A DNA stretch of 64,000 nt from Streptacidiphilus jiangxiensis (GTDB lineage Bacteria; Actinomycetota; Actinomycetes; Streptomycetales; Streptomycetaceae): positions 105,692-169,691 of the forward strand of contig NZ_FOAZ01000013.1 of the NCBI RefSeq assembly GCF_900109465.1. Direction: 5' to 3'. The translations under genes and the position numbers were made by a program. Under the pieces are notes generated by a model. It saw only the letters and a program-made list of their open reading frames with translations, was not told where the DNA came from and did no database searches. This document shows positions 24,105 through 31,936 of this stretch, one piece after another; position 1 is the stretch's first letter, and every line of letters starts with the position of its first letter.

Positions 24105-26102
24105 ATGTCGACCACGCTTCTTGAACGTCCTGCCGTGGCCGCCGCGCCTCACGTAGCGCCGCGCCGCAGGACGCGCGTACTGGCGCTGGCCGAGGCTCGC
24201 TGGGCGCTCGCCGCGCTGGTGCTGTTCGCGATCGCGCTACCGCTGCAGCTCGCCGGTGTCACCGCCTGGGTCTGGGGCCCGCTCTACGCGCTCTGCTACG
24301 CGGCCGGCGGCTGGGAGCCGGGCTGGGCCGGACTGACAGCGCTCAGGGAGAGGACGCTCGACGTCGACCTGCTGATGATCGTCGCCGCACTCGGCGCCGC
24401 CGCGATCGGGCAGGTCCTGGACGGCGCGCTGCTGATCGTCATCTTCGCCACCTCCGGCGCGCTGGAAGCCCTGGCCACCGCCCGCACCGCCGACTCCGTG
24501 CGGGGCCTGCTCGACCTCGCGCCCACCACCGCGACCCGGCTGCGCGACGACGGCACCGAGGAGACCGTGGCGACCGAGGCCCTCGCAGTCGGCGACACCG
24601 TCCTGGTCCGCCCCGGCGAGCGCGTCGGCGCCGACGGCCGCGTGCTGGACGGCGCGAGCGAGGTCGACCAGGCCACCATCACCGGCGAGCCTTTGCCCGT
24701 TGCCAAGCAGGCGGGCGACGAGGTCTTCGCCGGAACCCTCAACGGCACCGGCGCGCTGCGCGTCAAGGTCGAGCGCGACGCCACGGACTCCGTCATCGCC
24801 CGCATCGTCGCCATGGTGGAGGAGGCGTCCGAGACCAAGGCTCCCACCCAGCTGTTCATCGAGAAGGTGGAGCAGCGCTACAGCGTCGGGATGGTCACCG
24901 CGACACTGCTCGTCTTCGCGATCCCGCTCGCCTTCGGGGCGGCCCTGTCCGGGTCCCTGCTGCGGGCCATGACGTTCATGATCGTCGCTTCCCCGTGCGC
25001 GGTGGTCCTGGCCACCATGCCGCCGCTGCTGTCCGCGATCGCCACCGCCGGACGTCACGGGGTGCTGGTCAAGTCGGCTGTGGTCATGGAGCAGTTGGGC
25101 CAGACGCAGGCCGTCGCCCTGGACAAGACCGGCACGCTGACCGAGGGCACGCCGCGGGTCACCGACGTCCGTCCGCTGCCCGGCTCCGGCCTCACCGAGG
25201 ACGCGCTGCTGGCGCTCGCCGCCGCAGCCGAGCACCCCAGCGAGCACCCGCTCGCCCGCGCGGTCGTCGACGCCGCCCGCACCCGCGGCCTGGCGCTGAG
25301 CCCGGCGCAGGACTTCACCTCCGCCCCCGGTGTCGGCGTCACCGCCCTCGTGAACGGGGCGACCGTGGCGGTCGGCGCCCCCGCGCGCCTGCTCGTCGAC
25401 GCGGTCGGCTCAGCGTCGACCGACGCGGCCGCCCTGGCCGCCGGGCTCGCCTCCGGGTTGGAGGACGGAGGCCGTACCGCCGTCCTCGTCCAGCGCGAGG
25501 GCATCCCCGTGGGCGTGCTGGGCATCGCCGACCGCCTGCGCCCCGACGCGGCGGCGACGGTCGCCGCGCTCGGCCGGCTCACCGGCCGCACCCCGATCCT
25601 GGTCACCGGCGACAACCTCCGTGCCGCGGCCCGCCTCGCGGCGGAGGTCGGCGTCGAGGACGTGCGCGCCGGGCTGCTGCCCCAGGACAAGGTCACCGCC
25701 GTCACCGAGCTGGAGCGGGCCGGGCGGCGCACCATGGTGATCGGCGACGGCGTCAACGACGCCCCGGCGCTCGCCGCCGCCCACGTCGGCGTCGCCATGG
25801 GCCGCGCCGGCTCCGACCTCGCCCTGGAGACCGCCGACGCGGTCGTCGTCCGCGACGAACTCGCCACCGTCCCCACGGTGATCGCCCTGTCCCGGCGGGC
25901 GCGCCGGCTCGTGGTGCAGAACCTGGTCATCGCCTCGGTCTTCATCACCGGCCTGGTGGTCTGGGACCTGGTCGGTCACCTGCCGCTGCCCCTCGGCGTC
26001 CTCGGCCACGAGGGCTCCACCGTCATCGTCGGCCTCAACGGTCTGCGCCTGCTGCGCGACGCCGCCTGGCGCCGCGCGGGCGCCGGGACGGCCGCCGCAT
26101 GA
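24105..26102 (+). CDS. ctpJ: P1B-4-type metal-exporting ATPase, CtpJ-like
   Basis: Integral membrane ATPase of about 665 residues (ATG 24105; ATG 24087 is an alternative). No N-terminal CXXC metal-binding domain. Domains: two N-terminal helix pairs, actuator (DQATITGEPLPV), TM4 with Ser296-Pro-Cys in IVASPCAVVLA, phosphorylation site DKTGTLTEG, ATP-binding SEHPLARA, hinge GDGVNDAPAL, and HEGST in the last helix. SPC together with HEGST defines the P1B-4 subgroup (Co2+, Ni2+, Fe2+ and related export), not the CPC Zn/Cd or Cu groups. It closely resembles M. tuberculosis CtpJ. Regulated by the divergent NmtR; overlaps the ferredoxin-like gene by ATGA. Confidence 0.92.
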   Translation: MSTTLLERPAVAAAPHVAPRRRTRVLALAEARWALAALVLFAIALPLQLAGVTAWVWGPLYALCYAAGGWEPGWAGLTALRERTLDVDLLMIVAALGAAAIGQVLDGALLIVIFATSGALEALATARTADSVRGLLDLAPTTATRLRDDGTEETVATEALAVGDTVLVRPGERVGADGRVLDGASEVDQATITGEPLPVAKQAGDEVFAGTLNGTGALRVKVERDATDSVIARIVAMVEEASETKAPTQLFIEKVEQRYSVGMVTATLLVFAIPLAFGAALSGSLLRAMTFMIVASPCAVVLATMPPLLSAIATAGRHGVLVKSAVVMEQLGQTQAVALDKTGTLTEGTPRVTDVRPLPGSGLTEDALLALAAAAEHPSEHPLARAVVDAARTRGLALSPAQDFTSAPGVGVTALVNGATVAVGAPARLLVDAVGSASTDAAALAAGLASGLEDGGRTAVLVQREGIPVGVLGIADRLRPDAAATVAALGRLTGRTPILVTGDNLRAAARLAAEVGVEDVRAGLLPQDKVTAVTELERAGRRTMVIGDGVNDAPALAAAHVGVAMGRAGSDLALETADAVVVRDELATVPTVIALSRRARRLVVQNLVIASVFITGLVVWDLVGHLPLPLGVLGHEGSTVIVGLNGLRLLRDAAWRRAGAGTAAA

Positions 26103-26506
26103 GCCGCCGCAGCCGCGCGAACAAGCCCGCCCCGGCGGGGGCGGGCCGCCCCACGGTGACCGTGTGCCGAGGCTGCTGCTGCGGCACACCGAAGATCCCC
26201 CGCCTGGACCACGCCGCCCAACTCGCCGAGCTGCGCACCGCGCTGGCCGACAGCGCCGCCGTGCGGGTGGTGGACTGCCTGGACGCCTGCGAGCAGGCCA
26301 ACGTCGTCGTGGTCCAACCGTCGCCCGAGGGTCGCCGCGCGGGCGGCCGCCCGGTCTGGCTCGGCCTGGTCAACGACCGCGACGCCAACGTCGACATCGC
26401 CGCCTGGACCCGATCCGGCGGCCCCGGTCTGGCGGACCCGCCCGACATCCTCGACCTCTACGCCTTCCAGCCCTCACGGCGGGTGCGTCAGGGCGTCGAG
26501 GACTGA
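26099..26506 (+). CDS. Thioredoxin-like [2Fe-2S] ferredoxin-type protein
   Basis: Protein of 135 residues overlapping the ATPase stop by ATGA. Cys23, Cys26-27-28 (VCRGCCCG), Cys60 and Cys64 (VDCLDACEQANVVVV) give the C-Xn-C...C-X3-C pattern of thioredoxin-like [2Fe-2S] ferredoxins. The coupling to a Ni/Co/Fe exporter suggests either an electron carrier or a metal-handling partner of the pump; this is inference. The extra adjacent cysteines (CCC) could bind metal. The gene ends 24 bp before a convergent lipoprotein gene. Confidence 0.78.
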   Translation: MSRRSRANKPAPAGAGRPTVTVCRGCCCGTPKIPRLDHAAQLAELRTALADSAAVRVVDCLDACEQANVVVVQPSPEGRRAGGRPVWLGLVNDRDANVDIAAWTRSGGPGLADPPDILDLYAFQPSRRVRQGVED

Positions 26507-26530
26507 GGTCCTGACGTCCACCCGAACCGG

Positions 26531-27037
26531 TCAGCTGTTGTCCGGGGGCGGTAGGGCGAGGGAGAGCCTGATCGCCCGGACGGACCGTTCCACCGGGGCG
26601 TTGGCGGCGGTCAAGGCCGGTCGCAGGCCCTCGAGTTGCCGCAGGGAGGTGCTCCGTGCGGCACGCAGGGTCAGGGTGGCGCGCGCCTCGTTCGCGGCGA
26701 TCAGGGAGCGCGCCGAGGCGGCCGCCCGCGCGGGCAGGGCGAGCTGGGCCAGGCGCTGGTCGAAGGTGCGCTCGGTGGCGGCGATGTCGCGCAGGTCCGC
26801 CGTGCTCGCCGTGAGCCGGCCGCGGTCGGGGCCGTCGAAGCGATCGACGTCCTTGTCGAGGCGGGCGTTGCCCGCCTCCGCGATCGCCAGGTACGCCGCG
26901 GCGGGGGAGGCGGCGGTGGCCGTGACGGCGCGGGGGCCGGACGGGGCAGCGGCCGTCGGCCCGGCCGCGCATCCGCCCAGAGCGACCGACACCCCGGCCG
27001 CGGCTCCCACCGCCGCCACCGCCAGGAGGGCCTTCAC
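26531..27037 (-). CDS. Small helical lipoprotein
   Basis: Protein of 168 residues starting at GTG 27037. Signal segment AAVGAAAGVSVALGGC carries a lipobox with Cys23. The mature part is mostly helical, rich in Ala, Leu and Arg (AAYLAIAEAGNARLDKDVDRF, LAQLALPARAAASARSLIAANEARAT), with no enzymatic motif. It would be an extracytoplasmic lipid-anchored protein of unknown role. The start codon lies inside a perfect 12-bp inverted repeat (27028-27059), and the stop of a short upstream frame overlaps it as GTGA. Confidence 0.75.
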   Translation of the reverse strand: MKALLAVAAVGAAAGVSVALGGCAAGPTAAAPSGPRAVTATAASPAAAYLAIAEAGNARLDKDVDRFDGPDRGRLTASTADLRDIAATERTFDQRLAQLALPARAAASARSLIAANEARATLTLRAARSTSLRQLEGLRPALTAANAPVERSVRAIRLSLALPPPDNS

Positions 27038-27059
27038 GGTCCAGCTCCCGTGAAGGCCC
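27028..27059 (-). promoter_or_regulatory. 12-bp inverted repeat burying a start codon
   Basis: GGGCCTTCACGG (27028-27039) and CCGTGAAGGCCC (27048-27059) pair perfectly with an 8-nt loop. In the minus-strand mRNA the 3' arm contains the GTG start (27037-27035) of the lipoprotein and the loop contains its GGGAG ribosome binding site, so folding would limit initiation. Confidence 0.65.
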
Positions 27060-27141
27060 CGGTCAGGGGGCGCCGCCCCCGCTGCCTCGCGGCCTCTCCG
27101 CCGAAGCCGAACAGGCCGACGGGGACCCTGAGACGGTTCAT
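27034..27141 (-). CDS. Possible 35-codon upstream ORF
   Basis: ATG 27141 is preceded by GGGAGCGACC and opens a 35-residue frame (MNRLRVPVGLFGFGG...). Its TGA stop overlaps the GTG start of the lipoprotein gene (GTGA). Translating ribosomes would melt the inverted repeat that hides that start. The peptide has no recognisable features and the frame may be fortuitous. Confidence 0.35.
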   Translation of the reverse strand: MNRLRVPVGLFGFGGEAARQRGRRPLTGAFTGAGP

Positions 27142-27164
27142 GGTCGCTCCCGGGGTGGGGACGG

Positions 27165-29339
27165 TCAGGGTGAGGGTTCTCCTGCCTCTACGCCTACCGG
27201 GACCTGCCGGTTCAGGCTGCGCTCGGCCCAGAGCGTCTTGCCACGCCGTTCGGGCCGCACGCCCCAGCGCTGGGTGAGCTGGGCGGTGATGAACAGGCCC
27301 CGGCCGTTCTCGTCCGTGTTCAGGGCGCGCCGCAGGTGGGGGCTGGCACTGCTGTCGTCGGTGATCTCGCACACGAGCGTGGTGTCGAGGATGAGACGCA
27401 GCCGGATCGGACCCTTTGCATAGCGCACGGAGTTGGTGACCAGTTCGCTGACGACGAGCGCGGTGTCGTCGATGACCTCCTGGTCCAGGCCCCACTCCGC
27501 GAGCTGGGCGACGGTTCGCCTGCGGGCCCGGGCCGCGCTCTCGGGGGCGTTGGGGAGGGTCCACACCCTCGTCCGGGAGTCGTCGAACACCCGGGTACGA
27601 GCCAGCAGCAGGTAGGCGTCGCGGGCCGGCTGCTCGGGCGCGAGGGCATGGGCGCACCTGTCGCAGGCCGCCTGCAGGGAGGGCTGCGGTGCGGCGAACA
27701 GGTCGTTCAGTCGGCTCAGCAGCGGCGGTCCGGAGCTGGTGGGCTCGCCGACCAGGGCACTGTTGTAGATCAGCAACGTCGTGCCCCCGGGCAGGGCACG
27801 TTCGGTCAGGGGGTAGTGCGCCAGCCCTTGACCCAGCGGTGGCCCCACGGCGACGTCGAGCTGTTCGACGTGTCCGTCCGGGTGCACCAGGGCCGGCGCC
27901 GGGTGTCCCGCACTCGCCGCGGTACAGACGCGGGAGACCGGGTCGTAGACCAGGCACAGGCAGGTGGCGGGCGACCCCTCGCGCGCGTCGGTCGCTGCGG
28001 CGTCGCCGAGGGTGCTGGGGCGGCTGGCCAGGTCGTGCAGGCGGTGCAGGATCTCGTCAGGCGGCAGGTCGAGGGCGGCCAGCGCCTCGATCGCCCCGCG
28101 GACCTCGGTCATCGCCGCGGGGCTCGACGTCCCGGAGGTCGCGTCCCCGGCGACGAGCGCGACTCTGGAACCGGACAGCGGGATGGCGTCGAACCAGCCG
28201 CCGCCGGTGCCGGCGGGCAGGTGGGTGCGGGCGAGTTCGACGGCGGCGTCCACGGTGGCGCGCGCCCGGGCGAAGCCGCCGGAGAGGATCCGGGCGGCCG
28301 AGCGCTCACGGCTGTAGAGGCGGGCGTTGTCCAGGCACTGCGCGGCGTGCGCGGTGAGCTGCTGCGCGAGGCCCAGGTCCCGCTGGTCGAACGGGGTCGG
28401 GTTGCGCCAGCGGTAGAAGCAGGCCAGGCCGAGCACCACGCCTCGCGCCCGGATCGGCACCAGGATCATCGAATGCGCTCCCGCGCTCAGGAGGCGCGCG
28501 TCACGTCGGCGAACGGGATCCAGCCAGCGCGCGTCGCGGCGCAGCCGACGGATCAGCTTGGGGGCCAGGGTGTCCAGGGCGGTGCGGTAGGCCGTGCCCG
28601 GCGTGAACACCTCCATCTCCCCGACCACCGGAACGCCCTGGACGTCCGGTCCGGCGGCCGAGCGGAAACCGGCGCGACGAACGGTCGGGTCCCGGTCGAA
28701 CGCGTCGGCCGCCGGGGCCCTGCCGCGCAGGACCGCGTCGTAGACGTCGACCGTGACGGTGTCGGCCAGGGCCGGGGAGACGACGTCGCAGAACTCCGCC
28801 GCCGTGCGGAAGACGTCGAGGGTGGTGCCGATCCGTACGGCCGCCTCGTTCAGCAGCCGCACCTCCGCCTCGGCCCGCAGTCGGGCGGTCACGTCCGTCA
28901 GTGCGGCGGCCAGGCCCAGCACGGTGCCGTCGGCCTGTTGCAGGCGGAAGACCGACACCGAGACGGCCGCCTCGATCGCGGGGTCCCGCCGGTGACGGAT
29001 GCGGAGGTCCAGGTCGAATTCCGGATGTCCCGTCTCGAGTACCCCACGGGCCGCCCGCTCCACGGCGGCCGCGTCGGTGACGTCGAACGACCGCAGGATC
29101 TCCGGCAGCGAGTGGCCGAGCATACGGTCGACGGGGAACTCGCGCATCAGCTCAGCGGCGGTGTTCACCCGGACCAGGCGCAACTCCCGGTCGTAGACGT
29201 GCAACCCCAGGGGCGACTGCGAGAACAGCGCGTCCAGGACGGCGTCGCCCAGTTCCTCACGCAAGGGCGCGCCCTCCTGCTGGTGGTCACCATCCACTGC
29301 GGCGCCCGTTCCACGAGACGGCGAGGTGCACGCCTCCAT
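27165..29339 (-). CDS. PAS-GAF-SpoIIE-HATPase regulator with degenerate phosphatase
   Basis: Protein of 724 residues from ATG 29339; longer forms to 29459 are possible and none has a clear ribosome binding site. Order: PAS (~35-150), GAF (~165-345), SpoIIE-like PP2C (~360-560), anti-sigma-type HATPase (~595-710). In the PP2C part the usual GGDWFD is GGGWFD and the usual YTDGL is YNSAL, so two expected metal-binding Asp residues are absent, while GDAT and RDAYLLLA remain. The kinase part is intact: SELVTNSVRYA, EITDDSSASP, DENGRGLFI. I infer an anti-sigma-factor-like kinase with a sensory, probably inactive phosphatase domain. A LacI-type site lies upstream. Confidence 0.88.
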   Translation of the reverse strand: MEACTSPSRGTGAAVDGDHQQEGAPLREELGDAVLDALFSQSPLGLHVYDRELRLVRVNTAAELMREFPVDRMLGHSLPEILRSFDVTDAAAVERAARGVLETGHPEFDLDLRIRHRRDPAIEAAVSVSVFRLQQADGTVLGLAAALTDVTARLRAEAEVRLLNEAAVRIGTTLDVFRTAAEFCDVVSPALADTVTVDVYDAVLRGRAPAADAFDRDPTVRRAGFRSAAGPDVQGVPVVGEMEVFTPGTAYRTALDTLAPKLIRRLRRDARWLDPVRRRDARLLSAGAHSMILVPIRARGVVLGLACFYRWRNPTPFDQRDLGLAQQLTAHAAQCLDNARLYSRERSAARILSGGFARARATVDAAVELARTHLPAGTGGGWFDAIPLSGSRVALVAGDATSGTSSPAAMTEVRGAIEALAALDLPPDEILHRLHDLASRPSTLGDAAATDAREGSPATCLCLVYDPVSRVCTAASAGHPAPALVHPDGHVEQLDVAVGPPLGQGLAHYPLTERALPGGTTLLIYNSALVGEPTSSGPPLLSRLNDLFAAPQPSLQAACDRCAHALAPEQPARDAYLLLARTRVFDDSRTRVWTLPNAPESAARARRRTVAQLAEWGLDQEVIDDTALVVSELVTNSVRYAKGPIRLRLILDTTLVCEITDDSSASPHLRRALNTDENGRGLFITAQLTQRWGVRPERRGKTLWAERSLNRQVPVGVEAGEPSP

Positions 29340-29463
29340 GCAACGCCATCCGTGCGCGGGCGGCCACCGCAGCACCGTGGCCGGGTGACCGCCGGCCCCC
29401 TCGCGTGGCGTCCCACGCCGTGGCGGCTTCGGGCCCGGCGGAACCCGGGGCGGCGGCACCGGT

Positions 29464-29481
29464 TTGGAAACCGCTTACCAA
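29464..29481. promoter_or_regulatory. LacI-type operator upstream of the PAS-GAF-SpoIIE gene
   Basis: TTGGAAACCGCTTACCAA is an 18-bp imperfect dyad of the LacI/GalR class, located 125 nt before the ATG of the SpoIIE-type gene and 35 nt after the lacI-type stop codon. It is similar but not identical to the two operators at the sugar cluster. Confidence 0.5.
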
Positions 29482-29516
29482 CGCTTGGACTCCCGGCCGG
29501 GCGCGCCCGAGCAGCG

Positions 29517-30575
29517 TCAGACCGCCGCCGTGCTGTCGCGCAGGACCAGCTCGGCCGCCAGCTCGACGCGGCGCGGCGCGTCGCCCGGCGGCTCCAGCAG
29601 CAGTCCCACGGCGGCCTCCCCGGCCTGTTCGAGGGGCAGGCGCACCGTGCTCAGCGCGGGGCTCAGATCGGCGGCGAAGGGGACGTCGTCGAAGCCGACG
29701 ACCGAGACCCGCGTGGGCACGGCCAGGCCGAGGTCGTCACGCAGGCCCGCCAGGGCGCCCGCGGCCATGACGTCGTTGAGCACCAACAGCGCACCGAGGT
29801 CGGGTTGCTCGGTCATGAGCCGCACCGCGGCGGCCCTGCCTCCGGCGCGGGTGAAGTCACCCTCGACCACGGCGCGGAGCGGGAGCGGAGCGCCCAGCGC
29901 GCGCAGGGCGCGCCGCGCGCCGTCCAGCCTGTGACGCACGGTCAGCAGCTCGGACGGGCCGGAGACCACGCCGATCCGGCGATGGCCGAGCTCCCACAGA
30001 CCGCGGACGGCGAGGCCGCCGCCCGCGCGGTTGGCCATGGCGACGGTGTCCAGGTCCGGCCCGCGCTCGCCGATGCAGACGACGCGACCGCCGTCGGCCT
30101 CGAAGCCCGCGATCTCCTCGGCGAGCTCGGCCGTCGCCGCCGCGTCGGCCGTACCGCTGCCGGCCAGGATCACGGCCCGGGCGCGCTGGGCCCGCAGGCC
30201 CCGCAGGTACTCCAGCTCCAGACCCGGCTCACGGAAGGTCGCAGCGATCATCACCATCAGCCGCTGCTCGCGCGCCGCGCGCATCGCCCCGGCCGCGATG
30301 GCGCCGAAGTACGGGTCGGCCACGTCGTGGACGATCAGGCCGACGACGCTGCTGGTGGCCCGGGCCAGCGCCTGCGCGGGCGCGTTCGAGACATAGCGCA
30401 GTTCCTGAGCCGCCGCCTCGACGCGTCGGCGCAGCTCCTCGCCGACCGTGCGGGAGCCACTGCCGTGCAGCACGCGCGAGGCGGTCGCCAGGGAGACCCC
30501 CGCGTGGTGCGCGACCTGCTGCAAGGTCACGCCGCCGGGCCGGTCCGGGCGGGTTCTCGACCGTGGATTCGCCAT
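29517..30575 (-). CDS. LacI-family transcriptional repressor
   Basis: Protein of 352 residues starting at ATG 30575. HTH and hinge: VTLQQVAHHAGVSLATASRVLHG; then a periplasmic-binding-protein-like effector domain (SSVVGLIVHDVADPYFGAIAAGAMRAA, LGHRRIGVVSG, VSVVGFDDVPFAADLSPALSTVRLP). It should repress the divergent sugar cluster and respond to a sugar or derivative. Two perfect palindromes, one 20 nt upstream of its own start (30596-30610) and one in the cluster promoter (30650-30663), are likely its sites, giving autorepression. Confidence 0.9.
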   Translation of the reverse strand: MANPRSRTRPDRPGGVTLQQVAHHAGVSLATASRVLHGSGSRTVGEELRRRVEAAAQELRYVSNAPAQALARATSSVVGLIVHDVADPYFGAIAAGAMRAAREQRLMVMIAATFREPGLELEYLRGLRAQRARAVILAGSGTADAAATAELAEEIAGFEADGGRVVCIGERGPDLDTVAMANRAGGGLAVRGLWELGHRRIGVVSGPSELLTVRHRLDGARRALRALGAPLPLRAVVEGDFTRAGGRAAAVRLMTEQPDLGALLVLNDVMAAGALAGLRDDLGLAVPTRVSVVGFDDVPFAADLSPALSTVRLPLEQAGEAAVGLLLEPPGDAPRRVELAAELVLRDSTAAV

Positions 30576-30595
30576 GGTCCGTAACGTACCGCGAC

Positions 30596-30610
30596 CGGAA
30601 AGGCTTTCCG
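30596..30610. promoter_or_regulatory. LacI operator, regulator side
   Basis: CGGAAAG-G-CTTTCCG is a perfect 15-bp palindrome 20 nt before the lacI-type start codon. Confidence 0.72.
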
Positions 30611-30649
30611 AACCCGCCGCCCGGCCGCGCTCCGCACGCCACCCGGCTT

Positions 30650-30663
30650 GGAAAGCGCTTTCC
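30650..30663. promoter_or_regulatory. LacI operator, sugar-cluster side
   Basis: GGAAAGCGCTTTCC is a perfect 14-bp palindrome, 65 nt before the Gfo/Idh/MocA start. It shares the GGAAAG/CTTTCC arms with the site at 30596; centres are about 54 bp apart (roughly five helical turns), which would allow cooperative binding or looping. Confidence 0.78.
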
Positions 30664-30728
30664 TTTTGCGTCCCGACCGGCTAGCTTTTCGCTCCACGCC
30701 CACCTCAGTCGATCGAAGGGATCCCCCG

Positions 30729-31880
30729 ATGACCCGCCGAACCGTCGGCATCGTCATGAACGGTGTCACCGGCCGCATGGGCTACCGCCAGCACCTGGTC
30801 CGCTCGATCCTGGCCATCCGGGACCAGGGCGGGCTGACGCTCCCCGACGGCACCGTCGTGTGGCCCGAGCCGGTGCTGGTCGGCCGGAGCGAGGACAAGC
30901 TGCGCGCCATCGCCGAGCGCCACGGCCTCGCCGCCTGGACCACCGACCTCGACGCGGCCCTCGCCGACCCCGCGAACGAGATCTACTTCGACGCCCAGCT
31001 CACCCAGGTCCGCGGCAAGGCGCTGCGCGCCGCGATCGCCGCCGGCAAGCACATCTACACCGAGAAGCCCACCGCCGACTCCGTCACCGAGGCCCTGGAG
31101 CTGGCCCGGCTGGCCACCGACGCCGGCGTCAGGAACGGCGTGGTGCAGGACAAGCTCTTCCTGCCGGGACTGCTCAAGCTCAAGCGGCTGATCGACGGCG
31201 GGTTCTTCGGCCGGATCCTGTCGGTGCGGGGTGAGTTCGGCTACTGGGTCTTCGAGGGCGACTGGCAGTCCGCGCAGCGCCCCTCGTGGAACTACCGCTC
31301 CCAGGACGGCGGCGGGATCGTGCTCGACATGTTCCCGCACTGGCACTACGTGCTCGAGCGGCTCTTCGCGCCCGTCCGTTCCGTCTACGCCCAGGCCACC
31401 ACGCACGTCCCGGAACGCGTCGACGAGCAGGGCGCCTCGTACGCGGCGACCGCCGACGACGCCGCCTACGGCATCTTCGAGCTCGACGGCGGAGTCGTCG
31501 CGCAGATCAACTCCTCCTGGACGGTGCGGGTCGACCGCGACGAACTGGTCGAGTTCCAGGTGGACGGCACGGAGGGCAGCGCCGTCGCGGGACTGCGCAA
31601 CTGTCGGATCCAGCACCGCGCCGCGACCCCCAAGCCGGTCTGGAACCCGGACCTGCCCGCCACCGAGCCGTTCCGCGCGCAGTGGCAGCAGGTGCCGGAC
31701 AACGGCGAGTTCGACAACGGCTTCAAGGTGCAGTGGGAGCAGTTCCTCGCCCACGTCGTCGCGGACGCGCCGTTCCCCTACGACCTGCTCTCCGGCGCGC
31801 GCGGCGTCCAGCTCGCCGAGCTCGCCCTGCAGTCCGCCGCCGAGGGCCGTCGCATCGCCGTGCCCGAGCTGCACGTCTGA
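30729..31880 (+). CDS. Gfo/Idh/MocA-family oxidoreductase
   Basis: NAD(P)-dependent sugar oxidoreductase of 383 residues, first gene of the sugar cluster, starting at ATG 30729. The Rossmann entry is VGIVMNGVTGRMGYRQHLVRSIL, and the family motif AGKHIYTEKPTADS is intact; the C-terminal half forms the substrate-binding sheet (SWNYRSQDGGGIVLDMFPHWHYV). Members oxidise or epimerise sugars, inositols or 3-keto-glycosides. Under control of the LacI palindromes upstream; the next gene follows after 56 bp. Confidence 0.88.
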   Translation: MTRRTVGIVMNGVTGRMGYRQHLVRSILAIRDQGGLTLPDGTVVWPEPVLVGRSEDKLRAIAERHGLAAWTTDLDAALADPANEIYFDAQLTQVRGKALRAAIAAGKHIYTEKPTADSVTEALELARLATDAGVRNGVVQDKLFLPGLLKLKRLIDGGFFGRILSVRGEFGYWVFEGDWQSAQRPSWNYRSQDGGGIVLDMFPHWHYVLERLFAPVRSVYAQATTHVPERVDEQGASYAATADDAAYGIFELDGGVVAQINSSWTVRVDRDELVEFQVDGTEGSAVAGLRNCRIQHRAATPKPVWNPDLPATEPFRAQWQQVPDNGEFDNGFKVQWEQFLAHVVADAPFPYDLLSGARGVQLAELALQSAAEGRRIAVPELHV

Positions 31881-31910
31881 CTGCCCGCACGTCTGCAGTC
31901 TGCACGTCTG
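31871..31910 (+). repeat. Triplicated GCACGTCTG around a stop codon
   Basis: Copies at 31871-31879, 31887-31895 and 31902-31910. The first contains the last codons of the oxidoreductase and leads into its TGA. They could come from local slippage or shape the intercistronic region. Confidence 0.65.
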
Positions 31911-31936
31911 CAGGCCTGAACGCCCAGGAGACCCGC

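Noticed and set aside
24105..26102. Zn/Cd (ZntA/CadA) or copper P1B ATPase
   Set aside because: The TM4 motif is SPC rather than CPC, the last helix has HEGST, and the regulator has the NmtR ligand set, all pointing to the P1B-4 group.
27336..30584. Plus-strand open frame of over 1000 codons opposite the SpoIIE-type and LacI genes
   Set aside because: It is an antisense artefact of high-GC codon bias; composition is rich in Arg, Gly and Gln without domains, and the minus strand has clear families.
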